34,902 bases of DNA, from positions 1 to 34,902 of the forward strand of contig JABJBP010000011.1 in NCBI GenBank assembly GCA_018665815.1, written 5' to 3'. Both the position numbers and the translations under genes were made by a program. The stretch comes from Rhodospirillaceae bacterium. GTDB lineage: Bacteria; Pseudomonadota; Alphaproteobacteria; Rhodospirillales; Casp-alpha2. Shown piece after piece: positions 25,317 through 33,257 of this stretch; the stretch's first letter is position 1; every line of letters begins with the position of its first letter. The notes beneath the pieces were generated by a model. That model saw only the letters and a program-made list of their open reading frames with translations. It was not told where the DNA came from and searched no databases.

Positions 25317-25544
25317 TTAGGATTTCAGGCCGATGCCCGCGAATCGCTTGTTGAATTTTGCCAACTGACCGCCGGAATCGACAAGGCGGTGTGCGCCGCC
25401 GGTCCACGCCGGGTGGCTGTTTGGGTCAACGTCAAGCTTCAGCGTGTCGCCTTCTTTGCCCCAGGTCGAGCGCGTCGTAAACGTCGAACCATCGGTCATT
25501 TGCACGTTGATTTCGTGGTATTCCGGGTGAATGTCTTTTTTCAT
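25317..25544 (-). CDS. rpmE: 50S ribosomal protein L31
   Basis: This 75-residue protein starts [12 protein letters not shown] and contains [10 protein letters not shown] and [11 protein letters not shown], which identify bacterial L31. There are no cysteines, so it is the zinc-free form common in alphaproteobacteria, not the CXXC zinc form. No normal ribosome binding site is visible close to the ATG; the only AAGGG is inside a short hairpin (25555-25568) 13 bases upstream. It is separated by 77 bases from the MFS gene. Confidence 0.97.
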   Translation of the reverse strand: MKKDIHPEYHEINVQMTDGSTFTTRSTWGKEGDTLKLDVDPNSHPAWTGGAHRLVDSGGQLAKFNKRFAGIGLKS

Positions 25545-25554
25545 TTTTTAGCAT

Positions 25555-25568
25555 CGCCCTTGAGGGCG
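25555..25568 (-). promoter_or_regulatory. Short hairpin covering the only Shine-Dalgarno-like sequence of rpmE
   Basis: CGCCC-TCAA-GGGCG can fold in the rpmE leader with a tetraloop and takes up the only purine-rich AAGGG upstream of the ATG at 25544. A translational control element is possible; this is inference from the short stem alone. Confidence 0.3.
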
Positions 25569-25621
25569 CTCAAAATTAGGGGGCAATTTAGCGCTTTATA
25601 TAGGCGAAGAGAGGGGCGGGA

Positions 25622-26830
25622 TCAAGGCTCGTTTGTATCTATTACGTCTTTCGATGGCGCGTCCGTCAATCGAGGCAACGCCCGCCAAGCCATGACGGTC
25701 ACGGTGGCCATTACAAGCGCACCGGCATAATAAGGCCAGTCCTTACCCAGCATGGCGAATATGCCCCCAGCAAATGCCGGTCCGGCGACCCGTGCCAAGG
25801 TTGTCGCTGATCGTGTGACGCCCATAATCGACCCTTGGACATCGTCACCCACCTGTAGGGAAATTAGGCTGTTGAGCGCCGGAGAAATGATTGAAAACCC
25901 GTAAGCTGCGATGATCATCGCCACCAGTAATAAAACCAAGTTGTCGGCGAAGGGGATCAATGCGACGCCAAGGCAAAGTGCGCCGGCGCCTTGCACGATC
26001 AGGCGGGCCTCGCCGAACCGTTTGGCCAGGCGACCGACCAGACCGCCCTGCACCAGGGCGCCCAGGATGCCAACCAGCGCAAACAAGTAACCGTTCTGTT
26101 CAGGGCCCCAACCAAACTGACGCCGCGACCACATGGCAAAGGTGGCTTCCAGGCCAGCAAACGCAAAGGTCGCCATAAACGACAGCAATATCAAAAATCC
26201 GACGTTCGGTCGGGCCAGCGCATTTCGGAATTGGCGGCGCCGGGTTTCGATTGGTTTTTTTGCCAGGCGTTGGCGAATTTCGGGAGACAGTGATTCCTTC
26301 AAAAACAGTAGTCCAAGAACCAAGGCCAATGCCGACAGGCCGGCGGCGGCGAAGGCGGGGCTTTGATAATCAGCGTTCATCGGATCCGGGCCGGCTAGGA
26401 GACCACCGACGGCGGGCCCGATGATGAAGCCCAATCCAAACGCTGCACCGATCATTCCCATGCCGCGGGCCCGGTTTTCGCGGGTCGTCACGTCGGCGAC
26501 GTAAGCGAAGGCGGTGGAAATATTGCCCGCCATGAACCCACCCAACGCACGTGCCGCGAAAAGCGTCCAGAGGGATTGGGCAAATCCCAGCCAAACGTAA
26601 GCAGCGACGGCTCCCGCCAGACTAATAAGCAAGACCGGTCGGCGACCAATCCGATCGCTCAATCTTCCCCAAAAGGGTGCGGCTAGAAACTGTGCGCCTG
26701 AATAGGTGGCCATGATCAGGCCGACGGTGGCGGGGGCGGCCTGAAAAAATTCACCGTAAAACGGCAGCAGTGGAATGATGACTCCAAATCCGATCAGGTC
26801 GACCACGACAATGAGAAATAGAATGGGCAT
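25622..26830 (-). CDS. MFS transporter, TetA-like multidrug/tetracycline efflux group
   Basis: This 402-residue protein has 12 predicted helices of the major facilitator superfamily, DHA1 type. Motif A is GRLSDRIGRRPVLLISL after helix 2, the helix-1 motif VVVDLIGFGVIIPLLPFY matches the TetA group, and the helix-5 motif C region reads GAAFGLGFIIGPAVGG, typical of exporters. AGGA lies about eight bases before the ATG at 26830. It follows the MotB-like gene by 21 bases and is probably co-transcribed. The substrate is unknown, and no TetR-type repressor is adjacent, so a drug-resistance role is not implied. Confidence 0.88.
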   Translation of the reverse strand: MPILFLIVVVDLIGFGVIIPLLPFYGEFFQAAPATVGLIMATYSGAQFLAAPFWGRLSDRIGRRPVLLISLAGAVAAYVWLGFAQSLWTLFAARALGGFMAGNISTAFAYVADVTTRENRARGMGMIGAAFGLGFIIGPAVGGLLAGPDPMNADYQSPAFAAAGLSALALVLGLLFLKESLSPEIRQRLAKKPIETRRRQFRNALARPNVGFLILLSFMATFAFAGLEATFAMWSRRQFGWGPEQNGYLFALVGILGALVQGGLVGRLAKRFGEARLIVQGAGALCLGVALIPFADNLVLLLVAMIIAAYGFSIISPALNSLISLQVGDDVQGSIMGVTRSATTLARVAGPAFAGGIFAMLGKDWPYYAGALVMATVTVMAWRALPRLTDAPSKDVIDTNEP

Positions 26831-26851
26831 CGTGTGTCCTGGGGCCGGCGG

Positions 26852-28273
26852 TTAGCGCTGTGTGAGCTTCAATTCGATACGGCGGTTGCGGCGCTTTGCA
26901 ATTTCGTCGGTGCGCGAGTCGATCGGGCGGTATTGTCCGAACCCGGCGGCGACCAAGCGCTTGGACGGTAGGCCGTCCGTGACGAGTTGGCGGACGACCG
27001 CGATGGCGCGAGCCGAAGATAACTCCCAGTTCGACGGAAACCTGGGCGTGTTGATTGGATCAGAATCCGTATGCCCATCGACGCGCAAAACCCAGTCGAT
27101 GCCATCGGGGATTTTGGCGGCGATCGTTTTCAGGGTCCCCGCCAAAGCGGTCAGCTGCGATTTGCCAATGACACCAATATCCGCCGAGCCCTTGTCGAAC
27201 AAGACCTCGGATTGGAAGACAAACCGATCGCCGGAAATGCGAATGCCGCGTTGATTGCCGAGGAGTTCGCGCAGTCGACCGAAAAATTCTGAGCGGTAGC
27301 GCGACAATTCCTGAACCTTGCTGGCCAACGCGGCGTTCAGGCGCTTGCCTAAATTTACGATTTGGATATTTTTTTCCTTGGCACTGGTTTCCGAGACTTC
27401 CAAGGCTTCTTCTAGGCGCGCCAATTGGGTGCGTAGCACCGACATTTGTTTGTTGAGCAATGCCAACTGGGCGCGGGCACTCTTCGAGAGTTGTTTCTCC
27501 TCAAGCAAAGTCCGGCGGGTCGAGGCCAGTTCTTGAACTTTCGTACTCGCCGCCTTTTGTGCCGCGGCGAGGTCCGCCGACGTCGCCTCCTGGGTGTTGC
27601 GCGCCGCAGTTAATGCTTTGGCCGTTGACGCCTGAGATTTTCGCACAGCCATAAGTTCTTCGATGGTAACCTCCAGGGTCTCCTTCGAGGATTCTAATTC
27701 CTGGCTGGCGGCGGTCAGTTGGGATTCCGCTTTGGTGCGGGCTTGCTTTTCCTCGCCCGCAACGGTTTCAAGGGCGGATGCTCTCGCCGCCAGTTTGGCA
27801 ACCTCAGCCTCTAACTCCTGGCGTAGCGCTTTGAGCGATGAGATATCCGTTCCCAAGCTGGCCAGTTCCAGATTCTGATTTCGTAACTGCTCCTTGTCGG
27901 CGCTCATCCGGGAGAACACGTCATCCATCTTCGCCGCAGTTTCATCGGCGCGGACACGCATTTCGTTGGCTGTTGAGCGAAGGCTGTCGCGTGCGGATAC
28001 CGAAGTTTGGAGTTCTTGTGACATCTGCGCGAGGTTTTCGGTTAGGTTGGTGTTGGTGCGTTTCTCGAGAGCCAAAAGATCCGCCAGCTCAGTGACCTGG
28101 CTTTCCAGACGTTGCAAGGCGGTGTCGCGTCCGGAAAGCGCTTGGCCCAGAAAAAACTGCGCCAACACGAAGATCATCAAAAGAAAAATAACGACCATCA
28201 GCAAGGTTGCCAGTGCATCGACAAAACCGGGCCAGATATTGGTGTTACGCTCGTACCGTCCGAGGGACGCCAT
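26852..28273 (-). CDS. MotB/OmpA-type envelope protein with long coiled coil
   Basis: This 473-residue protein has a short cytoplasmic start; a single membrane helix (about residues 20-43) with an Asp at its entry (GFVDALATLL, Asp19), the position of the proton-binding Asp in MotB/TolR/ExbD proteins; a coiled coil of about 250 residues; and a C-terminal OmpA-like peptidoglycan-binding domain with VDGHTDSDPI, NWELSSARAIAVV and RNRRIEL. It starts five bases after the MotA-like gene. The pair looks like an ion-driven stator for an envelope process rather than a flagellar motor, as no flagellar genes are near. Comparable pairs occur near suhB in other alphaproteobacteria as I recall; function unknown. 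Confidence 0.85.
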   Translation of the reverse strand: MASLGRYERNTNIWPGFVDALATLLMVVIFLLMIFVLAQFFLGQALSGRDTALQRLESQVTELADLLALEKRTNTNLTENLAQMSQELQTSVSARDSLRSTANEMRVRADETAAKMDDVFSRMSADKEQLRNQNLELASLGTDISSLKALRQELEAEVAKLAARASALETVAGEEKQARTKAESQLTAASQELESSKETLEVTIEELMAVRKSQASTAKALTAARNTQEATSADLAAAQKAASTKVQELASTRRTLLEEKQLSKSARAQLALLNKQMSVLRTQLARLEEALEVSETSAKEKNIQIVNLGKRLNAALASKVQELSRYRSEFFGRLRELLGNQRGIRISGDRFVFQSEVLFDKGSADIGVIGKSQLTALAGTLKTIAAKIPDGIDWVLRVDGHTDSDPINTPRFPSNWELSSARAIAVVRQLVTDGLPSKRLVAAGFGQYRPIDSRTDEIAKRRNRRIELKLTQR

Positions 28274-28278
28274 GACCT

Positions 28279-29439
28279 TTACCGCTCGAAATCATCACTG
28301 GTTGCCGCGACCGTGCGGGCCAAAAGCTTGATCTCGCTTCTTACCTGCTGGATCAGGTCTTCGCGGCCGGTGCGCAATTCATCGACCATGCGGCCTACAT
28401 GAACATCCAAATTTCGGATGTGGGCGCGCGTTGACTCGTCAACACCGCCGCTCGGTGCCCCCGCACCATCAGCAATCTGCTGCAACAACGGTTTCATCGA
28501 AACTTGAGTTTCTGCCAGGCTTTTCATCAAAGCCTGCTCGGTACGCATTTGATCGGTCAGCGTTTCGATCTTGCCGGCAAGGCTGTGAATGCCGGAATCC
28601 GCATTAGCACGGCTTTCCTCGCCGCGGGCCAGGGTACGTTGCAAATTCTCAAGGCTTTCCGCCGTTTGCTCCAGCAACGCCTGAACATAGGCCGGCATGG
28701 CCTGTTCGCCATCTGAAATTAGGGCGCCGCTGGACAGCCGCGTGACGCTGGACAGCCACTCCTCAAGATCATTGAAAAAGCGGTTCTGGGCTTGTGCCGC
28801 TTGCAGATCGAGAAATCCTAAGACGAGTGATCCTGCCAATCCGAATAAGGACGATGAAAAAGCCGTCCCCATGCCGGCCATGGGGGCTTCCAACCCTTGC
28901 TTTAATGAGCCGAATACGGTCGCCGGGTCGCCGCCATCGACACTGAGGCTGCCGATCACGTCGCCGATTGACGCGACCGTTTCAAGTAACCCCCAGAAGG
29001 TGCCGAGTAAGCCTAGGAAAATCAGCAACCCGATTGTGTAACGGGACAGGTCGCGCGATTCATCCAAGCGCGAAGCGATCCCATCAAGAAGTGAACGCAT
29101 CGACATGGCCGACAGGCTGAGGCTGTTGCGGTTTGAGACCATGGTGGCCATCGGGGCCAGCAATTTGGGCGCATCAATGTTGTTGGGTGCGCTGGGATGG
29201 AGCATATCCTCATCCAGACTGCGCCGAAATTCGTCAATCCAAGTGACTTCCGGGTAGAGCCGCAGGACTTGCCGAAAATTGTAAAAAATGCCGAGGATCA
29301 GTACGCCGAGAATAAGGCCGTTGAGCGCCGCATTGGCGGCGAAAAATTCGCGCAGCGGTGGGAACAACAGAACGCAGACGACGCTGACCGCGCCGAGAAA
29401 CAATAGCATCCGAATGAGATAGGTATGTGGACGGGTCAT
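28279..29439 (-). CDS. MotA/TolQ/ExbB-family membrane protein
   Basis: This 386-residue protein has two N-terminal helices (about 8-28 and 40-58), a cytoplasmic loop, and two further helices carrying the family signature: YTIGLLIFLGLLGTFWGLLE, then APMAGMGTAFSSSLFGLAGS. A long soluble helical C-terminus (about residues 215-386) follows, longer than in TolQ or ExbB. It would form the channel ring around the MotB-like partner encoded five bases downstream. I choose the ATG at 29439, with GAGG six bases upstream, over the GTG at 29442. Not flagellar by context. Confidence 0.83.
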   Translation of the reverse strand: MTRPHTYLIRMLLFLGAVSVVCVLLFPPLREFFAANAALNGLILGVLILGIFYNFRQVLRLYPEVTWIDEFRRSLDEDMLHPSAPNNIDAPKLLAPMATMVSNRNSLSLSAMSMRSLLDGIASRLDESRDLSRYTIGLLIFLGLLGTFWGLLETVASIGDVIGSLSVDGGDPATVFGSLKQGLEAPMAGMGTAFSSSLFGLAGSLVLGFLDLQAAQAQNRFFNDLEEWLSSVTRLSSGALISDGEQAMPAYVQALLEQTAESLENLQRTLARGEESRANADSGIHSLAGKIETLTDQMRTEQALMKSLAETQVSMKPLLQQIADGAGAPSGGVDESTRAHIRNLDVHVGRMVDELRTGREDLIQQVRSEIKLLARTVAATSDDFER

Positions 29440-29507
29440 CACCGGCCTCGTCTGGGGGCGTTCGCCCTTGGGTCTACAGCTCGGCGTGCCAAGGTTGATC
29501 CAACCGG

Positions 29508-30449
29508 CTAGCGGCGAGCAAGATTAACGTCAACCCGATTGATCGGCTTTTCAGTCGTCTTGTTGCCCAGCGCGCGGACATCAATCTGTGTACTACGGAT
29601 GCCATTGTCGATCAGGAACGAACGGACGGACAGGGCGCGCGAAAGCGACATCCTGCGAGCCTTGCTGGTCGAAAGATCTTTTCCGCCGGCGTAGGCTAAT
29701 AATTGTAATCTGAATCCGGTTTTGCCTTGCATTGCCGTAGCTAAAGCCAGGAGGCTTGGCTTATTGGCATCGATCAACTTAGTGTCAATATCCGCGAAGT
29801 TGATGCGGAGCGCTTGCCCTGGTTTTATATCGATAGCGGTCGGCACACTTGCGGTCTCGGTTGCTCCCGTGGCTGCCGTCGCGGATGGGGCTGCCGGCGG
29901 CGGTGTCGTTGAAACAGCGGGCGGCGGTGGTGCTTTCTTGGTCGGAGCTGGTGGGGCAGTTGGAGTTTTTGCCGGTGGCGGTGGTGGCGCGGATTTCGCC
30001 ATTTTTTCGGCTTTTTTCGGCGCCGGCTTCATCGCCATAGGCTTCTTTACCGCTGTCGTTTTTATTGCCGCCATTTTGGCGGCGGGCGCCTTAGCCATCG
30101 GTTTTTTCATGGCTGCTGATTTGACCGATTCTTTCGGCGTGGAGGGCATTGATTTTTTGGTCATCGACTGGCCAGCACCAGGTCGTTTTAGTTTCACCTT
30201 GGTTTTAGGCGCAAGATGCAACGTTGATTTCGGTGCGAATTTTGGCGGCACAATTAACCCGCTGCGGGCAGTGCCAAATGCGCCATAGCTTGCGCCGCTG
30301 TCGTTGAGGACACTCAGATCAACAAAAACTCCGCTTTGCGATTGAGACTGAACCGGGTTGGTCAGTGCCGTATTGAGCAGAACCGCGACGACAAGCGCCG
30401 CCGCGAATGGATGACGGAAAATTAGAGAATTTGGCCAACGATGATGCAT
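29508..30449 (-). CDS. Secreted OmpA-like protein with Lys/Pro/Ala-rich linker
   Basis: With the ATG at 30449 this is a 313-residue protein with a signal peptide (FRHPFAAALVVAVLLNTAL) and a start consistent with export. The open frame extends upstream to 30557, but the added sequence lacks features and would bury the signal. A linker of about 130 residues rich in KKPMAKAPAAK-like repeats and PPPPP resembles TonB or FtsN-type periplasm-spanning spacers. The C-terminal 100 residues are OmpA-like (LRINFADIDTKLIDANKPSL, LLAYAGGKDLS, NRVDVNL) and should bind peptidoglycan. It lies 68 bases upstream of the MotA-like gene, so it may work with the stator-like pair. Confidence 0.7.
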   Translation of the reverse strand: MHHRWPNSLIFRHPFAAALVVAVLLNTALTNPVQSQSQSGVFVDLSVLNDSGASYGAFGTARSGLIVPPKFAPKSTLHLAPKTKVKLKRPGAGQSMTKKSMPSTPKESVKSAAMKKPMAKAPAAKMAAIKTTAVKKPMAMKPAPKKAEKMAKSAPPPPPAKTPTAPPAPTKKAPPPPAVSTTPPPAAPSATAATGATETASVPTAIDIKPGQALRINFADIDTKLIDANKPSLLALATAMQGKTGFRLQLLAYAGGKDLSTSKARRMSLSRALSVRSFLIDNGIRSTQIDVRALGNKTTEKPINRVDVNLARR

Positions 30450-30627
30450 CGATCTCAACAAACCTTCCGCATGCGCTCTCGGCGCCATTATTGCGCTGCC
30501 ATGTCCGCTTGAAGAGCCCGGTCCAGCACGCCTTCGGCTCACAATAACCAAGCCCAATCAGCCGCACAACCGCTTTCCCACCGACATTCCGCAATCATTT
30601 AACCAGGTCTGCTGACCCCCGGCGTAT

Positions 30628-31440
30628 TTACGCCGCCTTGTTGATCAATTTACGCAAGGTGTCATGCAGGCTGGCATTCCCGGCGATTATTTCGCCGTTT
30701 GCAATAACTGGATCGCGGCCTTTGAAATCACTGACAAAACCGCCGGCCTCGCGGACAATTATTACGCCGGCCGCAACGTCCCATGGACTAAGGCCTTGCT
30801 CCCAGAACCCTTCATAGCGCCCCGCCGCAACGTAGGCGAGGTCCAGTGCGGCGGAACCGAAGCGGCGCACGCCCGCAGAAACCGCCATGACTTGTTCCAA
30901 TTGGCGGAGAAACGGTTGATGCCCGTCGCGGCCTTTAAAAGGAATGCCGGTTGCGAAAACTGATTCCTCAATATCGTGACGCGCTGAGACCCGTACACGG
31001 CGCCCATTTAAGTACGCACCCTTGCCATTCTCCGCCCAGAACATCTGATCTGAAATGGGCTCGTAGATGACGCCCGCGAATATTGTTGAATCGCGCTCCA
31101 GGGCGATGGAAATCGAAAAATGCGGTAGCCCGTGAAGAAAATTCAACGTGCCGTCCAGCGGATCGACGATCCAGCAGTTCGAGGTGTCTACGCCTTCGAC
31201 AACGCCGCGCTCTTCCATCAAAAAGCCGTAACCGGGTCTGGCTTTTGATAATTCCTGATAAATTATTTCCTCGGCACGGCGGTCGGCTTCCGAAACAAAA
31301 TCCGCCGGTCCCTTTTTCGATACTTGCAGCTTTTCAATCTCGCCGAAGCCGCGCACTAACGAGCGGCCGGCTTTTTCGGCTGCCGCAGTCATGACATTGA
31401 TCAGCGCTGAGTTAGCGCCTGTGGTTCGGCTAAATCGCAC
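30628..31440 (-). CDS. suhB: Inositol-1-monophosphatase, SuhB family
   Basis: This 270-residue metal-dependent phosphatase has EERG with Glu76/Glu77, the WIVDPLDGTLNFLHG motif with Asp93 and Asp96, and the second metal motif SPWDVAAG with Asp221. All are catalytic in the IMPase/FBPase superfamily. I use a GTG start at 31440 with GAGG eight bases upstream, just after the efp stop (ten bases between); longer starts run back into efp and add unrelated sequence. It forms an operon with efp. Whether the substrate is inositol phosphate or another sugar phosphate is open. Confidence 0.93.
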   Translation of the reverse strand: MRFSRTTGANSALINVMTAAAEKAGRSLVRGFGEIEKLQVSKKGPADFVSEADRRAEEIIYQELSKARPGYGFLMEERGVVEGVDTSNCWIVDPLDGTLNFLHGLPHFSISIALERDSTIFAGVIYEPISDQMFWAENGKGAYLNGRRVRVSARHDIEESVFATGIPFKGRDGHQPFLRQLEQVMAVSAGVRRFGSAALDLAYVAAGRYEGFWEQGLSPWDVAAGVIIVREAGGFVSDFKGRDPVIANGEIIAGNASLHDTLRKLINKAA

Positions 31441-31450
31441 GTTGGTTGCC

Positions 31451-32020
31451 TCAGTCCTTGGCCCGTTCCACATACGTGGCATCGGTCGTGTTGACGACAA
31501 TTCGGGTGCCGGCCTCGATATGAGGCGGGACCATCACCTTGACGCCGTTATCCATGACCGCCGGCTTAAATGACGACGATGCCGTTTGCCCTTTGACGAC
31601 GGCATCGGCCTCGGCGACTTCAAGGACGACGTGATCGGGCAATTGGACGCCGAGCGGTGATCCTTCGTGATTTTCGACCATGACCATCATGCCGTCTTGC
31701 AGGAACGCGACCTGATCGGCGCCGATCATTTCGGTGTCGAGGGCGAATTGATCGTAGGTTTCCGTATCCATGAAGGTATGGGCGTCACCATCGGAAAACA
31801 GGAACTGGAACTCGCGTTGTTCCAAGGTCGCGCGTTCGACCTTTTCAGACGAACGGAACCGTTCGTTCAATTTGGTGCCGACGCGGATTTCCTTCAATTC
31901 GACCTGCAAATAGGCACCGCCCTTGCCGGGCTGGGTATGCTGGGTCTTGATGGCGCGCCACAAGCCGCCTTTGTGTTCAATGACCATCCCCGGACGGATG
32001 GCGTTGCCGTCAATCTTCAT
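31451..32020 (-). CDS. efp: Translation elongation factor P
   Basis: This 189-residue three-domain factor relieves ribosome stalling at proline stretches. The modifiable loop lysine is Lys33 in [14 protein letters not shown], matching Lys34 of E. coli EF-P. The C-terminal OB domain has [24 protein letters not shown]. The ATG at 32020 has no strong ribosome binding site close by. suhB follows after ten bases. No modification enzyme gene (epmA/epmB) lies in the window. Confidence 0.97.
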   Translation of the reverse strand: MKIDGNAIRPGMVIEHKGGLWRAIKTQHTQPGKGGAYLQVELKEIRVGTKLNERFRSSEKVERATLEQREFQFLFSDGDAHTFMDTETYDQFALDTEMIGADQVAFLQDGMMVMVENHEGSPLGVQLPDHVVLEVAEADAVVKGQTASSSFKPAVMDNGVKVMVPPHIEAGTRIVVNTTDATYVERAKD

Positions 32021-32093
32021 CGCTTTGAACCCGAAATTTAACTGGAAGAAATAGTGCGCGGTTTCTAACAGCTTGCCTCGGAAGTGGCAATGT

Positions 32094-32741
32094 TCATGCG
32101 CTGGCGGCTGCGATCACTATGTTGAATTCCTCAACCGCGCGGGCCGGGCCCTCCGGGTGATTCCAGACTGCCGAGACGACGGATAAAAAATCTGCGCCGG
32201 CGCGCACCAGTGGCGGGCAGTTTTCCGCCGTGATCCCGCCAATGGCAACGCACGGCAGCACCATCATCTCGCTCCACCATTCGAGTGTTTCCAATTCCGC
32301 CTGTGTATCGGCCTGTTTTGTCTGGGTCGGAAAGAACGCGCCGAAGGCAACGTAGTCGGCGCCTTGTTCACCGGCAACCATGGCTAGGTGGCGGGAGTTC
32401 TTGCAGGTCACACCGACAATGCGTTCTGGTCCGACGCAGGCGCGGGCTTCTTTGTAGCCAGCATCATCCTGGCCGATATGAACGCCGTCGCAGCCAGTTT
32501 CCGCGGCCAGGTCAGGCCGGTCATTGAGGATGAAAGTGGTTCCCTGAGCCTCGGCGACAGGCAACAAGATGTCGATGGTGCGTCGGATGGTGTCGTCATC
32601 GACACCTTTGATGCGCAATTGAAAAGCCCCCACATCACCGGCGCCGAGCGCTGCGGCAAGATCATCACGAAATATCTTGGGATCGATCTGCGGCGGCGAA
32701 ATCAAATACAAGCGGCAATCGGCTTCTTCGATTTCATTCAT
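32094..32741 (-). CDS. thiE: Thiamine phosphate synthase
   Basis: This 215-residue TIM-barrel enzyme joins HMP diphosphate and thiazole phosphate. Motifs present are [10 protein letters not shown]-like ([24 protein letters not shown]), [21 protein letters not shown] and VAIGGI. The usual QLREK is altered to QLRIK. Its ATG at 32741 overlaps the stop of the preceding 140-aa gene (ATGAATGA), so translation is coupled. The usual thiamin partners thiG, thiC and thiD are not in the window. Confidence 0.93.
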   Translation of the reverse strand: MNEIEEADCRLYLISPPQIDPKIFRDDLAAALGAGDVGAFQLRIKGVDDDTIRRTIDILLPVAEAQGTTFILNDRPDLAAETGCDGVHIGQDDAGYKEARACVGPERIVGVTCKNSRHLAMVAGEQGADYVAFGAFFPTQTKQADTQAELETLEWWSEMMVLPCVAIGGITAENCPPLVRAGADFLSVVSAVWNHPEGPARAVEEFNIVIAAASA

Positions 32742-33156
32742 TGGGGCTCTCCGGTGTTAGAAACTTTAAAGATGCAGAAACTGGATCATTGGTTTGGCTT
32801 AGATCGAGGACCGGTCCGACGATCGGTCCTCGAATACGGGCACCGGATTTTTCGGCCAATTCTTCAAGTTTGGATCTGGCTTCGGGTGCAAGGTTGATAG
32901 CTAGGTCCTGACATCCCTGCCGTAACGCAGCAAGCGCCGCGCCGGCCTCATCGCCGCAATCGAGAACCGCGACGGCATCTGTTTTTGGATGAGCTAGCCG
33001 TGCTTTCTCGGTGATCGCCATGAACACCCCTGGACCTATCGTCTGTGCCGCACCTAGGGCGCTACGCAAGATCACTGGCACGCCAATTTGGTCGGCCGCG
33101 TCCAGCGCGGCTTCGGCTTGATTGAGATCATGGACAATGAATGTCGCGGTCATCAT
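32734..33156 (-). CDS. Conserved 140-aa protein of unknown function, coupled to thiE
   Basis: No family can be named with certainty. The sequence starts MMTATFIVHDLNQAEAALDA and includes VPVILRSALGAAQTIGPGVF and AVLDCGDEAGAALAALRQG. The alternating hydrophobic strands and helices, with LRSA, LDCGD and INLAP segments, resemble half of a TIM barrel. The protein reminds me of a short aldolase-like protein found near thiE in other Rhodospirillales, but that is memory, not a search. GGAGAGG precedes the ATGs at 33156/33153. Its stop overlaps the thiE start by eight bases. Confidence 0.75.
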   Translation of the reverse strand: MMTATFIVHDLNQAEAALDAADQIGVPVILRSALGAAQTIGPGVFMAITEKARLAHPKTDAVAVLDCGDEAGAALAALRQGCQDLAINLAPEARSKLEELAEKSGARIRGPIVGPVLDLSQTNDPVSASLKFLTPESPNE

Positions 33157-33200
33157 GGAGCCTCTCCGTTAGAAACAAATGATAGACGTTCCCACAAGCA

Positions 33201-33234
33201 AAAGAAAAACCCCGTGACGGAAGGCACGGGGCTT
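33201..33234 (-). terminator. Rho-independent terminator of gap
   Basis: Perfect 7-bp stem CCCCGTG/CACGGGG at 33210-33216 and 33225-33231 with an 8-base loop. On the minus strand it runs into GTTTTTCTTTT. It stands about 25 bases after the gap stop, so gap is cut off from the genes that follow. Confidence 0.9.
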
Positions 33235-33257
33235 TCAATATCATTGGTCCGGTAGTG

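Noticed and set aside
25622-26830. Acquired tetracycline resistance gene
   Set aside because: Only TetA-group MFS motifs are seen; no tetR, no mobile element, and it lies in a housekeeping operon context, so a specific resistance role is not supported.
26852-29439. Zorya-type anti-phage system (ZorA/ZorB)
   Set aside because: The MotA/MotB-like pair has the right general architecture, but no ZorC, ZorD or ZorE effector is nearby, and the surrounding genes (suhB, efp, thiE) are housekeeping.
29722-30288. 188-residue plus-strand open frame rich in Gly and Ala
   Set aside because: It is the reverse reading of the Pro/Ala/Lys linker of the OmpA-like protein; low complexity and no start signal.
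30620-30634. Small inverted repeat GGCGT/ACGCC at the end of suhB
   Set aside because: Five-base stem across the stop codon without a U-tract; too weak to call a terminator.
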